From positions 1 through 35,215 of the forward strand of contig JAQBVM010000028.1 in NCBI GenBank assembly GCA_027623095.1: a DNA stretch of 35,215 nt, in the 5' to 3' direction. The notes beneath the pieces are model-generated. The model ran no database searches. It was given only the letters and a program-made list of their open reading frames with translations, and was not told where the DNA came from. Shown here in pieces: positions 8,529 through 16,031 of this stretch. The position numbers and the translations under genes are program-made. Position 1 is the stretch's first letter; every line of letters starts with the position of its first letter. The stretch comes from Verrucomicrobiota bacterium (GTDB taxonomy: Bacteria > Verrucomicrobiota > Verrucomicrobiia > Limisphaerales > SIBE01).

Positions 8529-10043
8529 ATGACGCCAAACGCATGTGAGGAGCAGAGCGGACTGCTTCGCTCCAAGACACTGGCTCGGTCTGGGTCAGTT
8601 CAGGGTCCCAGTTCAGGCGGAAAGAGGATCGGGACTGGTCACGAAAGCTTTTCGTGCGCGAACCGGATACTTTTTCAGACTGTTCTCGTTTTTGTCTCGA
8701 TTTGGTTTCTCTCCGCTTTTTGCGTCGGTTCAGTGGTGGCTGCGGAAAAGCCCGAAACACCGAACATCGTTCTCATCATCTCGGATGATCAGGCGTGGAC
8801 GGATTACGGGTTTATGGGGCATCCAAATATAAAGACTCCTCATCTGGACAAGCTTTCGAGTGAGAGCGTTTGGTTTGATCGCGGGTATGTGCCGACAGCG
8901 CTGTGCCGTCCCTCTCTGATGACTTTGGCGACCGGACACTACGCGCATCGGCACGGAGTGACCGGTAATGATCCGTCACCGAAATACGCGGATCCGAACT
9001 CGGAATTGTACCGCGAGCGGCGGGCCAAACTGATTTCTTATATCGACCGGTTTGAAACATTGCCCGAATTATTGGCGGAGCGCGGGTATTTGACTCATCA
9101 AAGCGGGAAATGGTGGGAGGGAAGCTTCAGGCAGGGGGGATTCACGCACGGAATGACGCGGGGTTTTCCGGAGAGAGGCGGACGGCACGGGGATGATGGT
9201 TTAGCCATTGGCCGTGAGGGAATGAAGCCGGCTGAGGAGTTCGTCGAGATGGCTATCGCGAAGGAGAAACCGTTCTTCTTGTGGTATGCGCCATTTCTTC
9301 CGCATTCTCCGCACAACCCGCCCGGACGATTGCTTCACAAATACCAGACCGAAGGACGGCCTAATTCGATCTCCAAGTATTTCGCGATGTGCGAATGGTT
9401 CGATGAAACGTGTGGTCAACTGATTGGCTTCTTGGAGGCAAAGGGTGTTCGGGACAAAACGCTGATTGTCTATGTCACGGACAATGGATGGATTCAGGAT
9501 CCGCAAGGGAACGGGTACGCGCCCCGTTCGAAGCAGACCCCATACGAAGGAGGAATCCGAACGCCGATCTTGTTTTCGTGGCCGGGGCGGTTGAAACCGG
9601 CGAAGCGTTCCGAACTCGCCAGCAGCATTGATCTGGTTCCAACGATTCTTGCGGCTGCCGGAGCGAGAATTCCGGAAGGCCTTCCTGGATTGAATCTGTA
9701 CGGGAATCTTTTGACGGGCGAGGGCATTGATCGCGAAGCAATCTTCGGCGAAAGCTTCGCGCACGATATTGCCGACATCACCAAACCGGAGGTCTCGCTT
9801 CTCTATCGCTGGTGTATCGAAGGTCGATGGAAACTGCTGCTCACATACGATGGCGAGGTCAATCGTTACGCTTCCACGCATCCTCGAGATGAGAAGCGGC
9901 CCCAGCTTTTTGATTTGATCGCCGATCCGGGCGAGACCCGAAACCTTGCGCGTGAGCATCCTGATCTCGTGGCACGCTTGGCCGCTCGAATCACCGGATG
10001 GTGGCCGGTGGCGGAACGAAAAACCGTGTTGAAGTTTGAGTGA
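8529..10043 (+). CDS. Secreted sulfatase (type I family) with atypical CRPSL motif
   Basis: An alkaline-phosphatase-superfamily sulfatase that would hydrolyse sulfate esters, probably on polysaccharides, outside the cytoplasm. A hydrophobic signal (about residues 47-72, ending VGSVVAAEKP) precedes NIVLIISDDQAWTDYG, whose two Asp (86, 87) are metal ligands. The maturation site normally CxPSR is C126-RPS-L130, with the Arg replaced by Leu, followed by MTLATGHYAHRHG. Further family marks are HQSGKWW, FLWYAPFLPHSPHNPP, VYVTDNGW, TPYEGGIRTPILFSWPG and LFDLIADPGETRNLA. The ATG at 8529 gives 504 residues with a long n-region; the frame stays open upstream to an ATG at 8298, and neither has a good ribosome-binding site. 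A hairpin at 10078-10093 follows. I recall CRPSL in planctomycete/verrucomicrobial members but cannot confirm whether these are active. Confidence 0.88.
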   Translation: MTPNACEEQSGLLRSKTLARSGSVQGPSSGGKRIGTGHESFSCANRILFQTVLVFVSIWFLSAFCVGSVVAAEKPETPNIVLIISDDQAWTDYGFMGHPNIKTPHLDKLSSESVWFDRGYVPTALCRPSLMTLATGHYAHRHGVTGNDPSPKYADPNSELYRERRAKLISYIDRFETLPELLAERGYLTHQSGKWWEGSFRQGGFTHGMTRGFPERGGRHGDDGLAIGREGMKPAEEFVEMAIAKEKPFFLWYAPFLPHSPHNPPGRLLHKYQTEGRPNSISKYFAMCEWFDETCGQLIGFLEAKGVRDKTLIVYVTDNGWIQDPQGNGYAPRSKQTPYEGGIRTPILFSWPGRLKPAKRSELASSIDLVPTILAAAGARIPEGLPGLNLYGNLLTGEGIDREAIFGESFAHDIADITKPEVSLLYRWCIEGRWKLLLTYDGEVNRYASTHPRDEKRPQLFDLIADPGETRNLAREHPDLVARLAARITGWWPVAERKTVLKFE

Positions 10044-10077
10044 GCCGACAAGATTGTGTCCATGAACCCACCCTCGG

Positions 10078-10103
10078 CCCCTCCGAGGAGGGGAGCTTTG
10101 TTT
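10078..10103 (+). terminator. Candidate terminator after the sulfatase
   Basis: A 7-bp GC-rich stem (10078-10084 with 10087-10093, 2-nt loop GA) lies 35 bases after the stop and is followed by AGCTTTGTTT. The T-run is interrupted, so it could instead be a REP-type palindrome. Confidence 0.4.
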
Positions 10104-10229
10104 CAGGTGGCGATTTCAGTTCCCGTCCTGAGAGGTTGCAGGGTTTGGATGACGGGTTCAAGGAGAGCGCTTCACTCTGGATGAATTGGAGAATCGCCTC
10201 GGTATGTGAGGACTTGATCCTCGTACCTG

Positions 10230-11144
10230 TTACAGACGACTCTCGAGTTCAGCCTTCGGCATCTTGAGTTTGTCAGGATGGGCGTCGATCCACTTGAGAA
10301 AATCGTCTTTGATGTCTTGGGTCCAACGGCGGTCGATTTGGCCCGGCGTGTATTTTCCTTCGCGAAGCCGCACATGCCCAAACTCGTCCTTCAGTGAAAT
10401 GACCTCCGATCGAACCACAACAGTCTCGGCCAGATAAGCGGGAATGAAGATGACGCCCTCGCGTTTGGCCAGGACGACGTCACCCGGCAGAACGGTAACA
10501 TGTCCGATTCGAACCGGAACATTAATGCCTCCCAAAATCATATCTTTAATAGCAGATGGATCCCATCCGCGCACGAAGGCGTTGAATCCTTCGATTTTTT
10601 CGAGGCCCTCCAGGTCGCGCACACTTCCATCAAATACCACGCCATTTCCGGATTTTGCGTAGATGGCGTTTCCAAGGTTATCTCCGATCAGCGTGCCGTC
10701 CGTGATTTTTCCGTAGCTGTCGGCGACATACACGTCACCCTTTTCGAGCATGTCGATCGGCCACGAATTGGATCCACCAATTCGCCCTTCGGCTTTTCCC
10801 ACGGCATTGATTCGGTCCGCGAGGTCCGGGCGGCTGGGAAGGTACACCGCCGTGAGCGCGCGTCCGACCACTGGACGGTTTGGATGAATAATCTTCCAGT
10901 CGCCTTCGAATTGATTCCGGAAGCCAGCGCCTCCCAGGACTCCCCACGCTTCCTCAAGCGACACGTTCTTCATTCGTTCCAAAATATCGTCCGGAACTTT
11001 GGGGCGCCCGTCCGGATAACGTTCGCCTTCCCATTTCGCCGTTAACGCAATGAGCTCGTCCTTGGGTAATGTGAGTCCACGCGAGGAAAACGCCGATATC
11101 GCGATTGTTGTGATTAGAGCGACGATGCAGAATCTTGGATTCAT
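10230..11144 (-). CDS. Secreted RraA-like / HMG-CHA aldolase-fold protein
   Basis: A 304-residue protein from the ATG at 11142-11144, chosen because it starts a signal peptide (MNPRFCIVALITTIAISAFS); the longer open frame upstream has no family similarity and overlaps a repeat. The body is RraA-like, a fold shared by the RNase E inhibitor RraA and 4-hydroxy-4-methyl-2-oxoglutarate/oxaloacetate aldolases. The marks are GDNLG (about residues 154-158), VFDGSVRDLEGL with the Arg-Asp pair at 176-177, and GDVVLAKREGVIFIP (from about 221). The G...RD spacing fits the metal- and pyruvate-binding site of the aldolase members. The predicted export is unusual for an aldolase. Nearby are a sulfatase and two sugar-acid dehydratases, which suggests carbohydrate or organic-acid metabolism; the substrate is not known. 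Confidence 0.82.
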   Translation of the reverse strand: MNPRFCIVALITTIAISAFSSRGLTLPKDELIALTAKWEGERYPDGRPKVPDDILERMKNVSLEEAWGVLGGAGFRNQFEGDWKIIHPNRPVVGRALTAVYLPSRPDLADRINAVGKAEGRIGGSNSWPIDMLEKGDVYVADSYGKITDGTLIGDNLGNAIYAKSGNGVVFDGSVRDLEGLEKIEGFNAFVRGWDPSAIKDMILGGINVPVRIGHVTVLPGDVVLAKREGVIFIPAYLAETVVVRSEVISLKDEFGHVRLREGKYTPGQIDRRWTQDIKDDFLKWIDAHPDKLKMPKAELESRL

Positions 11145-11450
11145 AGGATTGGGGGATTCGATTTGGATTCGGATCGAATAATTCCGGAATTTCCGCTCGA
11201 CTTCAACTCTCAAGAAATCGGATTTTAGAGCTTGCTCCATCCCCCTCCTGTTTATTGGCATTCGCATTGATTGGACGTGCTGCGCCTCGCAGAAGAGCGC
11301 TCCGGAGAGCGGGTCTGTGATCCGCAGCATCTGCGAAATATCAGCTATCAGCATAGGCATCGTTGGTTCCAAGAAACCGGGAGAATCTGTTTGAACGAAT
11401 ACTGTTGGTGACTAAGGTTGAGCCTTAGTCATAAGCAAAGAGTATCTCCA
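11145..11450. other. Intergenic region with a dispersed repeat
   Basis: Divergent spacer between the RraA-like gene (minus) and the enolase fragment (plus). It holds the 51-bp repeat at 11279-11329, listed separately. I see no clear promoter for either side. Confidence 0.5.
11279..11329 (+). repeat. REP-like dispersed repeat, copy A
   Basis: 51 bases starting GCTGCGCCTCGCAGAAG and ending GATCCGCAGCA. It matches copy B at 15402-15452 at about 45 of 51 positions in the same orientation. The core forms two imperfect hairpins (GCGCTC/GAGAGC and GCGGGTC/GATCCGC). Confidence 0.8.
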
Positions 11451-11807
11451 ATGAAAACAACGACTCTCCGCGACACAGCGTCGCAAAAAATTGGCCGCCG
11501 CTCCATCTTAAGCGCGGACGGAACGGGTGGATTACCCTTGGGTTTCCTGTTTTCCCGAATCGAAGGTGAAGTGGCTTATGCCGCCCGGAACGTGAACTGT
11601 AAATCGATCCCGTCGGACTTGAAGATTACCAATCTCCGAATCGCCGAACTCGGACGTGCTCCGATGCGAGTGCCAATCATTCGGATTGATACAAATCAGG
11701 AAATCTTGGGTTTGGGCGAATTACGGGATGGCGGCGACAAACGGTATGCGCTCATTCTCAAGAGACGGCTTTTGGGCGAGAACCCGTGCAACATCGGAAA
11801 AGTATAA
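11451..11807 (+). pseudogene. 5' fragment of an enolase-superfamily (mandelate racemase-like) gene
   Basis: From the ATG at 11451 the frame gives a Tat-like N-terminus (GRRSIL followed by a weakly hydrophobic stretch). It then gives the N-terminal capping domain of a mandelate racemase/muconate lactonizing enzyme: SDLKITNLRIAELGRAPMR, VPIIRIDTNQEILGLGELRD and LLGENPCNIGKV. Relatives continue with the catalytic barrel from this point, but here the frame stops at 11805-11807 and no barrel sequence follows before the next gene at 11916. About 120 of an expected ~400 residues remain, so no enzyme can be made. It is not simply the start of the following enolase gene, which has its own complete capping domain. 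Confidence 0.75.
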
Positions 11808-11915
11808 AAGAATTTAAGAAGATCATAGCAGAGGTCCACAGAGTGTCGCCCCACCGTCACAAGAACGGAGGCACCGGCCACCTATTTGTAGCGCTAGCAT
11901 GACTAATAATTACTG

Positions 11916-13052
11916 ATGAAAATCCAACAGATTTCAGCTTATCAAGTTGATCTCCCTTTGCTTGAGGGCAGCTATAAATGGTCGGGCGGAAAGTCCGTGG
12001 ACATTTTTGATAGCACGATTGTTCAGGTGGATACCGACAACGGGGTCACGGGTTTTGGGGAAGTCTGCCCGTTAGGCCCCTTCTACCTTCCCGCATACGC
12101 GAAGGGTTGTCGCGCGGGAATTGCAGAACTCGCGCCGCATTTGATCGGAGAGAGTCCGATTCAATTGGAACGGCTGAATCGAAAGATGGACGCGGCTCTC
12201 AAGGGGCATCCGTATGTCAAGTCGGGAATCGACATGGCCTGCTGGGACATTCTCGGGAAAGTCACCGGTCAACCGGTTTGTTTCCTTCTTGGAGGCCGTT
12301 ATGAGGACGATTTTGTGCTCTACCGCGCTATCTCGCAGGAGTTGCCCGAGGCGATGGCTGCGCGGGTTGCAGCGTACCGTGAAGAGGGTTACAGGAGGTT
12401 TCAATTGAAGGTGGGGGGTAATCCAGACACTGATATCGAGCGGATACGAGCGGTATCCGAAAAACTGCGTCCTGGTGACAAACTGGTTGCTGACGCGAAT
12501 ACGGGCTGGCTGATGCATGAAGCGGTCCGAGTGGTTCGAGCGGTTCAGCAAGTCGATGTCTATATCGAACAGCCTTGCCTGGCCTATAGCGAATGCTTGG
12601 CGATTCGCAATCGAACAAGCCATCCGTTTGTGCTGGATGAATCGATCGACGGCATCGAGGCGTTGCTTCGGGCAAAGGCGGATCTTGCCGCGGACATCGT
12701 GAATATCAAAATCAGCAAATTCGGCGGCCTCACGAAAGCCAGACAGGCTCGCGATCTATGCGTTTCAATGGGGCTCGCAATGACGATCGAAGATAGTTGG
12801 GGAGGGGATATTACGACAGCGGCTATTGCGCATCTGGCGCACAGCACGCCGCCGGAGTTTCTCTTCTCCAGCACAGACTTCAACAGCTATGTCACGGTGA
12901 GCACCGCCGAAGGAGCACCACACCGAGACCAGGGAAGGATGGCCGCGTCAGTTGCGCCCGGCCTCGGAATTAGACCCAGGATGGACGTTCTCGGCAAACC
13001 CGTTGTGCAGGTAGGGCATTCCAGGAAAGTACGGGGGGCCGCACTCGTTTGA
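11916..13052 (+). CDS. Enolase-superfamily dehydratase/racemase (MLE/mandelate racemase group)
   Basis: A complete 378-residue enzyme. The N-terminal capping domain (residues 1 to about 125) is followed by the barrel with the expected catalytic layout: K165 in FQLKVGG, the metal ligands D193 (DANTGW), E218 (YIEQP) and D241/E242 (LDES), and K265-x-x-K268 in NIKISKFGG at the end of the sixth strand. The enzyme abstracts a proton alpha to a carboxylate, then eliminates water or racemises. The overall pattern (YKWSGG near residue 20, [16 protein letters not shown]) resembles cis-3-hydroxy-L-proline dehydratase and related subgroups, but the substrate cannot be fixed from sequence. It stands between an enolase fragment and a YjhG-family dehydratase, pointing to sugar-acid or hydroxy-acid catabolism. 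ATG at 11916; no strong ribosome-binding site. Confidence 0.88.
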   Translation: MKIQQISAYQVDLPLLEGSYKWSGGKSVDIFDSTIVQVDTDNGVTGFGEVCPLGPFYLPAYAKGCRAGIAELAPHLIGESPIQLERLNRKMDAALKGHPYVKSGIDMACWDILGKVTGQPVCFLLGGRYEDDFVLYRAISQELPEAMAARVAAYREEGYRRFQLKVGGNPDTDIERIRAVSEKLRPGDKLVADANTGWLMHEAVRVVRAVQQVDVYIEQPCLAYSECLAIRNRTSHPFVLDESIDGIEALLRAKADLAADIVNIKISKFGGLTKARQARDLCVSMGLAMTIEDSWGGDITTAAIAHLAHSTPPEFLFSSTDFNSYVTVSTAEGAPHRDQGRMAASVAPGLGIRPRMDVLGKPVVQVGHSRKVRGAALV

Positions 13053-13111
13053 ATTGACCACGACGGTAATCTCTGGACGTCCAACTGTTGTAGGACGAGG
13101 AGTGCTGAGGT

Positions 13112-13135
13112 GGACCGCGGGCTGTCCCAGCCCGC
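13112..13135 (-). repeat. REP-like hairpin, unit 1
   Basis: Perfect 7-bp stem 13117-13123 / 13129-13135 with loop GTCCC, preceded by GGACC and followed by AGCA. Read on the minus strand it aligns with unit 2 at 13199-13222: same loop GGGAC and same flanking GGTCC. Confidence 0.8.
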
Positions 13136-13198
13136 AGCACTTGCGATCCGCCATTCGCATCTGAATTGCGGTAGTACATAGAGCGGATCGTTATCGCT

Positions 13199-13222
13199 GC
13201 GACTTGGGACAAGTCGCGGTCC
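13199..13222 (+). repeat. REP-like hairpin, unit 2 (inverted relative to unit 1)
   Basis: Perfect 7-bp stem 13199-13205 / 13211-13217 with loop GGGAC, followed by GGTCC. Stem bases differ from unit 1 on both arms but pairing is kept. Confidence 0.8.
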
Positions 13223-13352
13223 GCTCCGCAATCCGACGAGGAAGAAGGGGTTCAGGGGTGTCCCTATTCAGAACGATGGTGTCCGGGCTGTTTCCGGCCT
13301 TCTCAAAGAATTCTCCTTTGTCTCGAGGCTCTTGGATGCTTGAATCTCGCGC

Positions 13353-15329
13353 ATGAGCCAACACGAGATTCTACCGCCACTCGACGAAACCATTTTCGAG
13401 ATCCAAACAACGGCGCCGGGTTCTCAGGGGCAATTGCCGCTCACGGAGGAGATGCTTCTGAACCGGCCGAGTGGTGATATTTTTGGCCTGAGTCAAAACG
13501 CAGGGATGGGGTGGACACCGTCTGAACTTGGGCGAAAACAGTTTCTGATTCTCAGCACGCAAGGCGGGGTTCGCGCGGCCGATGGCACGCCGATCGCGCT
13601 CGGTTATCACACGGGACACTGGGAGGTGGGCCTCCTGGTTCAAGCAGCCGCCCGCGAGTTTCGAGCGCTTAAATCAATTCCTTTCGCCGCATACTGTTCT
13701 GATCCGTGTGATGGCCGGACGCAGGGGACGTCCGGCATGTTTGACAGTCTTCCGTATCGCAACGATGCCGCTCAGATTTTTCGCCGGTTGATTCGTTCTT
13801 TGCCGACGCGCGCCGGAGTGATGGGAATCGCCACGTGCGACAAAGGTCTTCCCGCGATGATGATGGCGCTGGCTGGAATGCGCGATTTGCCATCTGTACT
13901 GGTGCCCGGCGGAGTCACTCTGCCACCGACATCCGGAGAGGATGCCGGCGCGGTTCAAACGATCGGCGCTCGATTCGCGCACGGTCTCATCTCGCTCAAA
14001 GAGGCGGCGGAAATGGGATGCCGCGCCTGCGCGACAGCGGGCGGAGGATGCCAGTTCTTGGGCACGGCGGCCACATCTCAAGTCGTTGGCGAAGCTTTGG
14101 GAATGTCGCTGCCGCATTCGGCCCTTGCCCCTTCGGGGCAGCCAGTTTGGACAGATATGGCGGTGCGGTCGGCGCGCGTTTTGGTCGAGAACGAATCCAA
14201 AGGATTGCGGTCCCGCGATATTCTTAGCGAAGCAAGCATTCGGAACGCGATGGCTGTGCATGCGGCGTTTGGCGGCTCCACAAATTTACTGCTGCACATT
14301 CCGGCGATTGCGCATGCCGCGGGACTTCCGCGTCCCACCGTGGAAGATTGGATCGATATCAACAGGCGGGTGCCGCGAATCGTCGATGTTCTTCCGAATG
14401 GTCCCACTCATCATCCGACCGTGCGTGTCTTCCTGGCGGGGGGTGTTCCCGAAGTGATGCTTCATTTGCGAAGGCTCGGAGTGTTGGATACCACCGTTCT
14501 GACAGCTAACGGCCAATGTCTTGGCGGCGTGTTGGACGACTGGGAAACATCGGAACGTAGGCGGCGTTTCCGCGAGATACTTGTGCGGCAGGATGGTGTT
14601 TCGCCGGATGACGTCATTATGTCTCCGGATGCGGCGCGTGATCGAGGCCTCACGAGCACGATGACTTTTCCAAGAGGAAATCTTGCTCCGGAAGGCGCGG
14701 TTATTAAGAGCACTTCAATCGATCGTAGCGTTGTCGATGCGGATGGTGTGTATCGCAAGGAAGGTCCCGCCCGTGTGTTCGTCAACGAAAAGGAGGCAAT
14801 GGACGCGATCAAAAAGGGCCGCATTCGAGCGGGCGACATCCTGCTGTTAATTGGTTGCGGTCCCATTGGGACGGGAATGGAAGAGACGTACCAACTGACG
14901 TCCGCCCTGAAACATTTGCCTTTTGGAAAACACGTTGCGTTGGTTACCGATGCCCGATTCTCGGGAGTTTCCACTGGCGCCTGCATCGGGCATGCCGGTC
15001 CGGAAGCCCTCGCGGGAGGTCCGATCGGCAAGGTGCGTGATGATGATTGGATTCGCATTATGATCGATTGCAACCGATTGGAAGGAACGATCGATTTCGT
15101 TGGCGAGGGGGACAAACGGTTTGACGCGGAAGCGGGGGCCGGAATTTTGCGGGAACGCAACTGCCACTCACGCTTGGCGCCCAACCCCGCGTTGCCGGAC
15201 GACACAAGGCTTTGGGCGGCGCTTCAGCAGGCCGGAGGGGGGACGTGGGGCGGATGCATTTTCGACGTCGATCAGATTCTAAAGCTCATTAAAGTGGGAA
15301 TCGAATCGCAGCAGAAGGATGCCGTATGA
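13353..15329 (+). CDS. yjhG: YjhG/YagF-family sugar-acid (D-xylonate-type) dehydratase
   Basis: A 658-residue member of the IlvD/Edd family, very close along its whole length to the E. coli YjhG/YagF pattern (about 655 residues), known as D-xylonate dehydratases that make 2-keto-3-deoxy sugar acids. Shared stretches include [79 protein letters not shown] and [20 protein letters not shown]. Probable iron-sulfur ligands are C119 (DPCDG), C162 (ATCDKG) and C233 (GGGCQF). The enzyme is cytoplasmic. It follows an enolase-superfamily enzyme, so the two may act on related sugar acids, though 300 bases and REP hairpins separate them. The ATG at 13353 matches the family N-terminus. Family assignment is firm; xylonate as the actual substrate is inferred. 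Confidence 0.93.
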   Translation: MSQHEILPPLDETIFEIQTTAPGSQGQLPLTEEMLLNRPSGDIFGLSQNAGMGWTPSELGRKQFLILSTQGGVRAADGTPIALGYHTGHWEVGLLVQAAAREFRALKSIPFAAYCSDPCDGRTQGTSGMFDSLPYRNDAAQIFRRLIRSLPTRAGVMGIATCDKGLPAMMMALAGMRDLPSVLVPGGVTLPPTSGEDAGAVQTIGARFAHGLISLKEAAEMGCRACATAGGGCQFLGTAATSQVVGEALGMSLPHSALAPSGQPVWTDMAVRSARVLVENESKGLRSRDILSEASIRNAMAVHAAFGGSTNLLLHIPAIAHAAGLPRPTVEDWIDINRRVPRIVDVLPNGPTHHPTVRVFLAGGVPEVMLHLRRLGVLDTTVLTANGQCLGGVLDDWETSERRRRFREILVRQDGVSPDDVIMSPDAARDRGLTSTMTFPRGNLAPEGAVIKSTSIDRSVVDADGVYRKEGPARVFVNEKEAMDAIKKGRIRAGDILLLIGCGPIGTGMEETYQLTSALKHLPFGKHVALVTDARFSGVSTGACIGHAGPEALAGGPIGKVRDDDWIRIMIDCNRLEGTIDFVGEGDKRFDAEAGAGILRERNCHSRLAPNPALPDDTRLWAALQQAGGGTWGGCIFDVDQILKLIKVGIESQQKDAV

Positions 15330-15401
15330 TTATTTCTCAAAATTGTGAGGGAGTCTGGGAGAGAACTTCCCGAGAATTTCCGCGCTCGGAAACCCTTAAC
15401 T

Positions 15402-15452
15402 CCTGCGCCTCACAGAGGCGCGCTCCGGAGCGCGGGTCTGTGACCCGCAGCA
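15402..15452 (+). repeat. REP-like dispersed repeat, copy B
   Basis: Same orientation as copy A (11279-11329), about 45 of 51 bases identical. It contains a perfect 16-bp palindrome, CGCGCTCCGGAGCGCG, and an overlapping hairpin GCGGGTC-TGT-GACCCGC followed by AGCA, the same tail as unit 1 at 13112-13135. Confidence 0.85.
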
Positions 15453-15473
15453 ATATTCAGTTACTCCGAAAAT

Positions 15474-15543
15474 GGGAGGGTGAGGCTCCCGCCGAACCCT
15501 GGAATTCCGCCAAGATGGGGTTCGACAGGAGTCTCACCCTCCC
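15474..15543. repeat. Long imperfect inverted repeat
   Basis: Arms 15474-15499 and 15518-15543 (26 bases each) are complementary at 23 of 26 positions around an 18-base loop. It lies 21 bases after repeat copy B, upstream of the sulfatase stub. The left arm begins GGGAGGGTGAGGCTCC, a motif I recall as a common intergenic palindrome in this phylum. Confidence 0.8.
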
Positions 15544-15613
15544 GCACAAAACGAGGAACGCTGTTGAATCGATGTTTTCATCCGAAGCCGTGTCCTTTTT
15601 GGGCGGCGGATTC

Positions 15614-15964
15614 ATGGGAAGATTACGCAGCCGTTGGTTTCCGATTGAGACGAGGGACGTCACATGCCCGAACCTCAACTCTCAGCATCGCACTTTGAGT
15701 GTTCCACGAAGCGGGGCGTTGCAAGTTGAACGTTGGAGGTTGAACGTTGGGCGTTTCCCCTGGTTGATTGGGTTGTTGCTAGGTTTCGCCTTCACCGGGA
15801 TCGCCGCAGTGAGTGAACGGCCAAATATCATTCTCGCAATGGCGGATGACATGGGTTGGGGTGACGTTGGATTCAATGGAAACACGATCGTTCGCACTCC
15901 GAACTTGGATTCGATGGCGCGATCCGGAATTCGATTCGAACGCTTCACCTGCAAAGGTGGGTGA
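15614..15964 (+). pseudogene. 5' stub of a second sulfatase gene
   Basis: From an ATG at 15614 (another lies at 15572) the frame encodes a poorly protein-like leader, then a signal-type helix (WLIGLLLGFAFTGIAAV) and a clear sulfatase N-terminus: ERPNIILAMADDMGWGDVG, NTIVRTPNLDSMARSGIRFER. The frame stops at FTCKGG, just before the place where the active-site Cys motif (CSPSR in relatives) should come. About 50 residues of the catalytic domain remain of more than 400. The following 70 bases do not continue the gene, and the next feature is the end of the DUF2723 gene on the opposite strand. The leader part is built from a 14-bp tandem repeat at 15725-15752. It is truncated and cannot be active. 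Confidence 0.75.
15725..15752 (+). repeat. 14-bp tandem direct repeat
   Basis: Two adjacent copies, GTTGAACGTTGGAG and GTTGAACGTTGGGC (13 of 14 identical apart from the end), inside the leader of the sulfatase stub. Confidence 0.6.
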
Positions 15965-16031
15965 CGAGAACGACAGGGACGATTTTCAACTCGGCGCACG
16001 CTTGGGAGGCCGCGCGCCAAAACTGAGTTGT

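Larger units (their letters stand above)
13053..13352. other. Intergenic region with two REP-like hairpins
   Basis: 300 bases between the enolase-superfamily gene and yjhG, both on the plus strand. The only structure I find is the pair of inverted REP-like units at 13112-13135 and 13199-13222 (listed separately). No promoter or ribosome-binding site for yjhG is clear. Confidence 0.5.

Noticed and set aside
10230-11372. Start of the RraA-like gene at 11372
   Set aside because: The extra 76 residues are not protein-like and overlap repeat copy A; the internal ATG begins a signal peptide.
14462-15205. 247-codon minus-strand frame inside yjhG
   Set aside because: Antisense shadow of a strongly conserved dehydratase.
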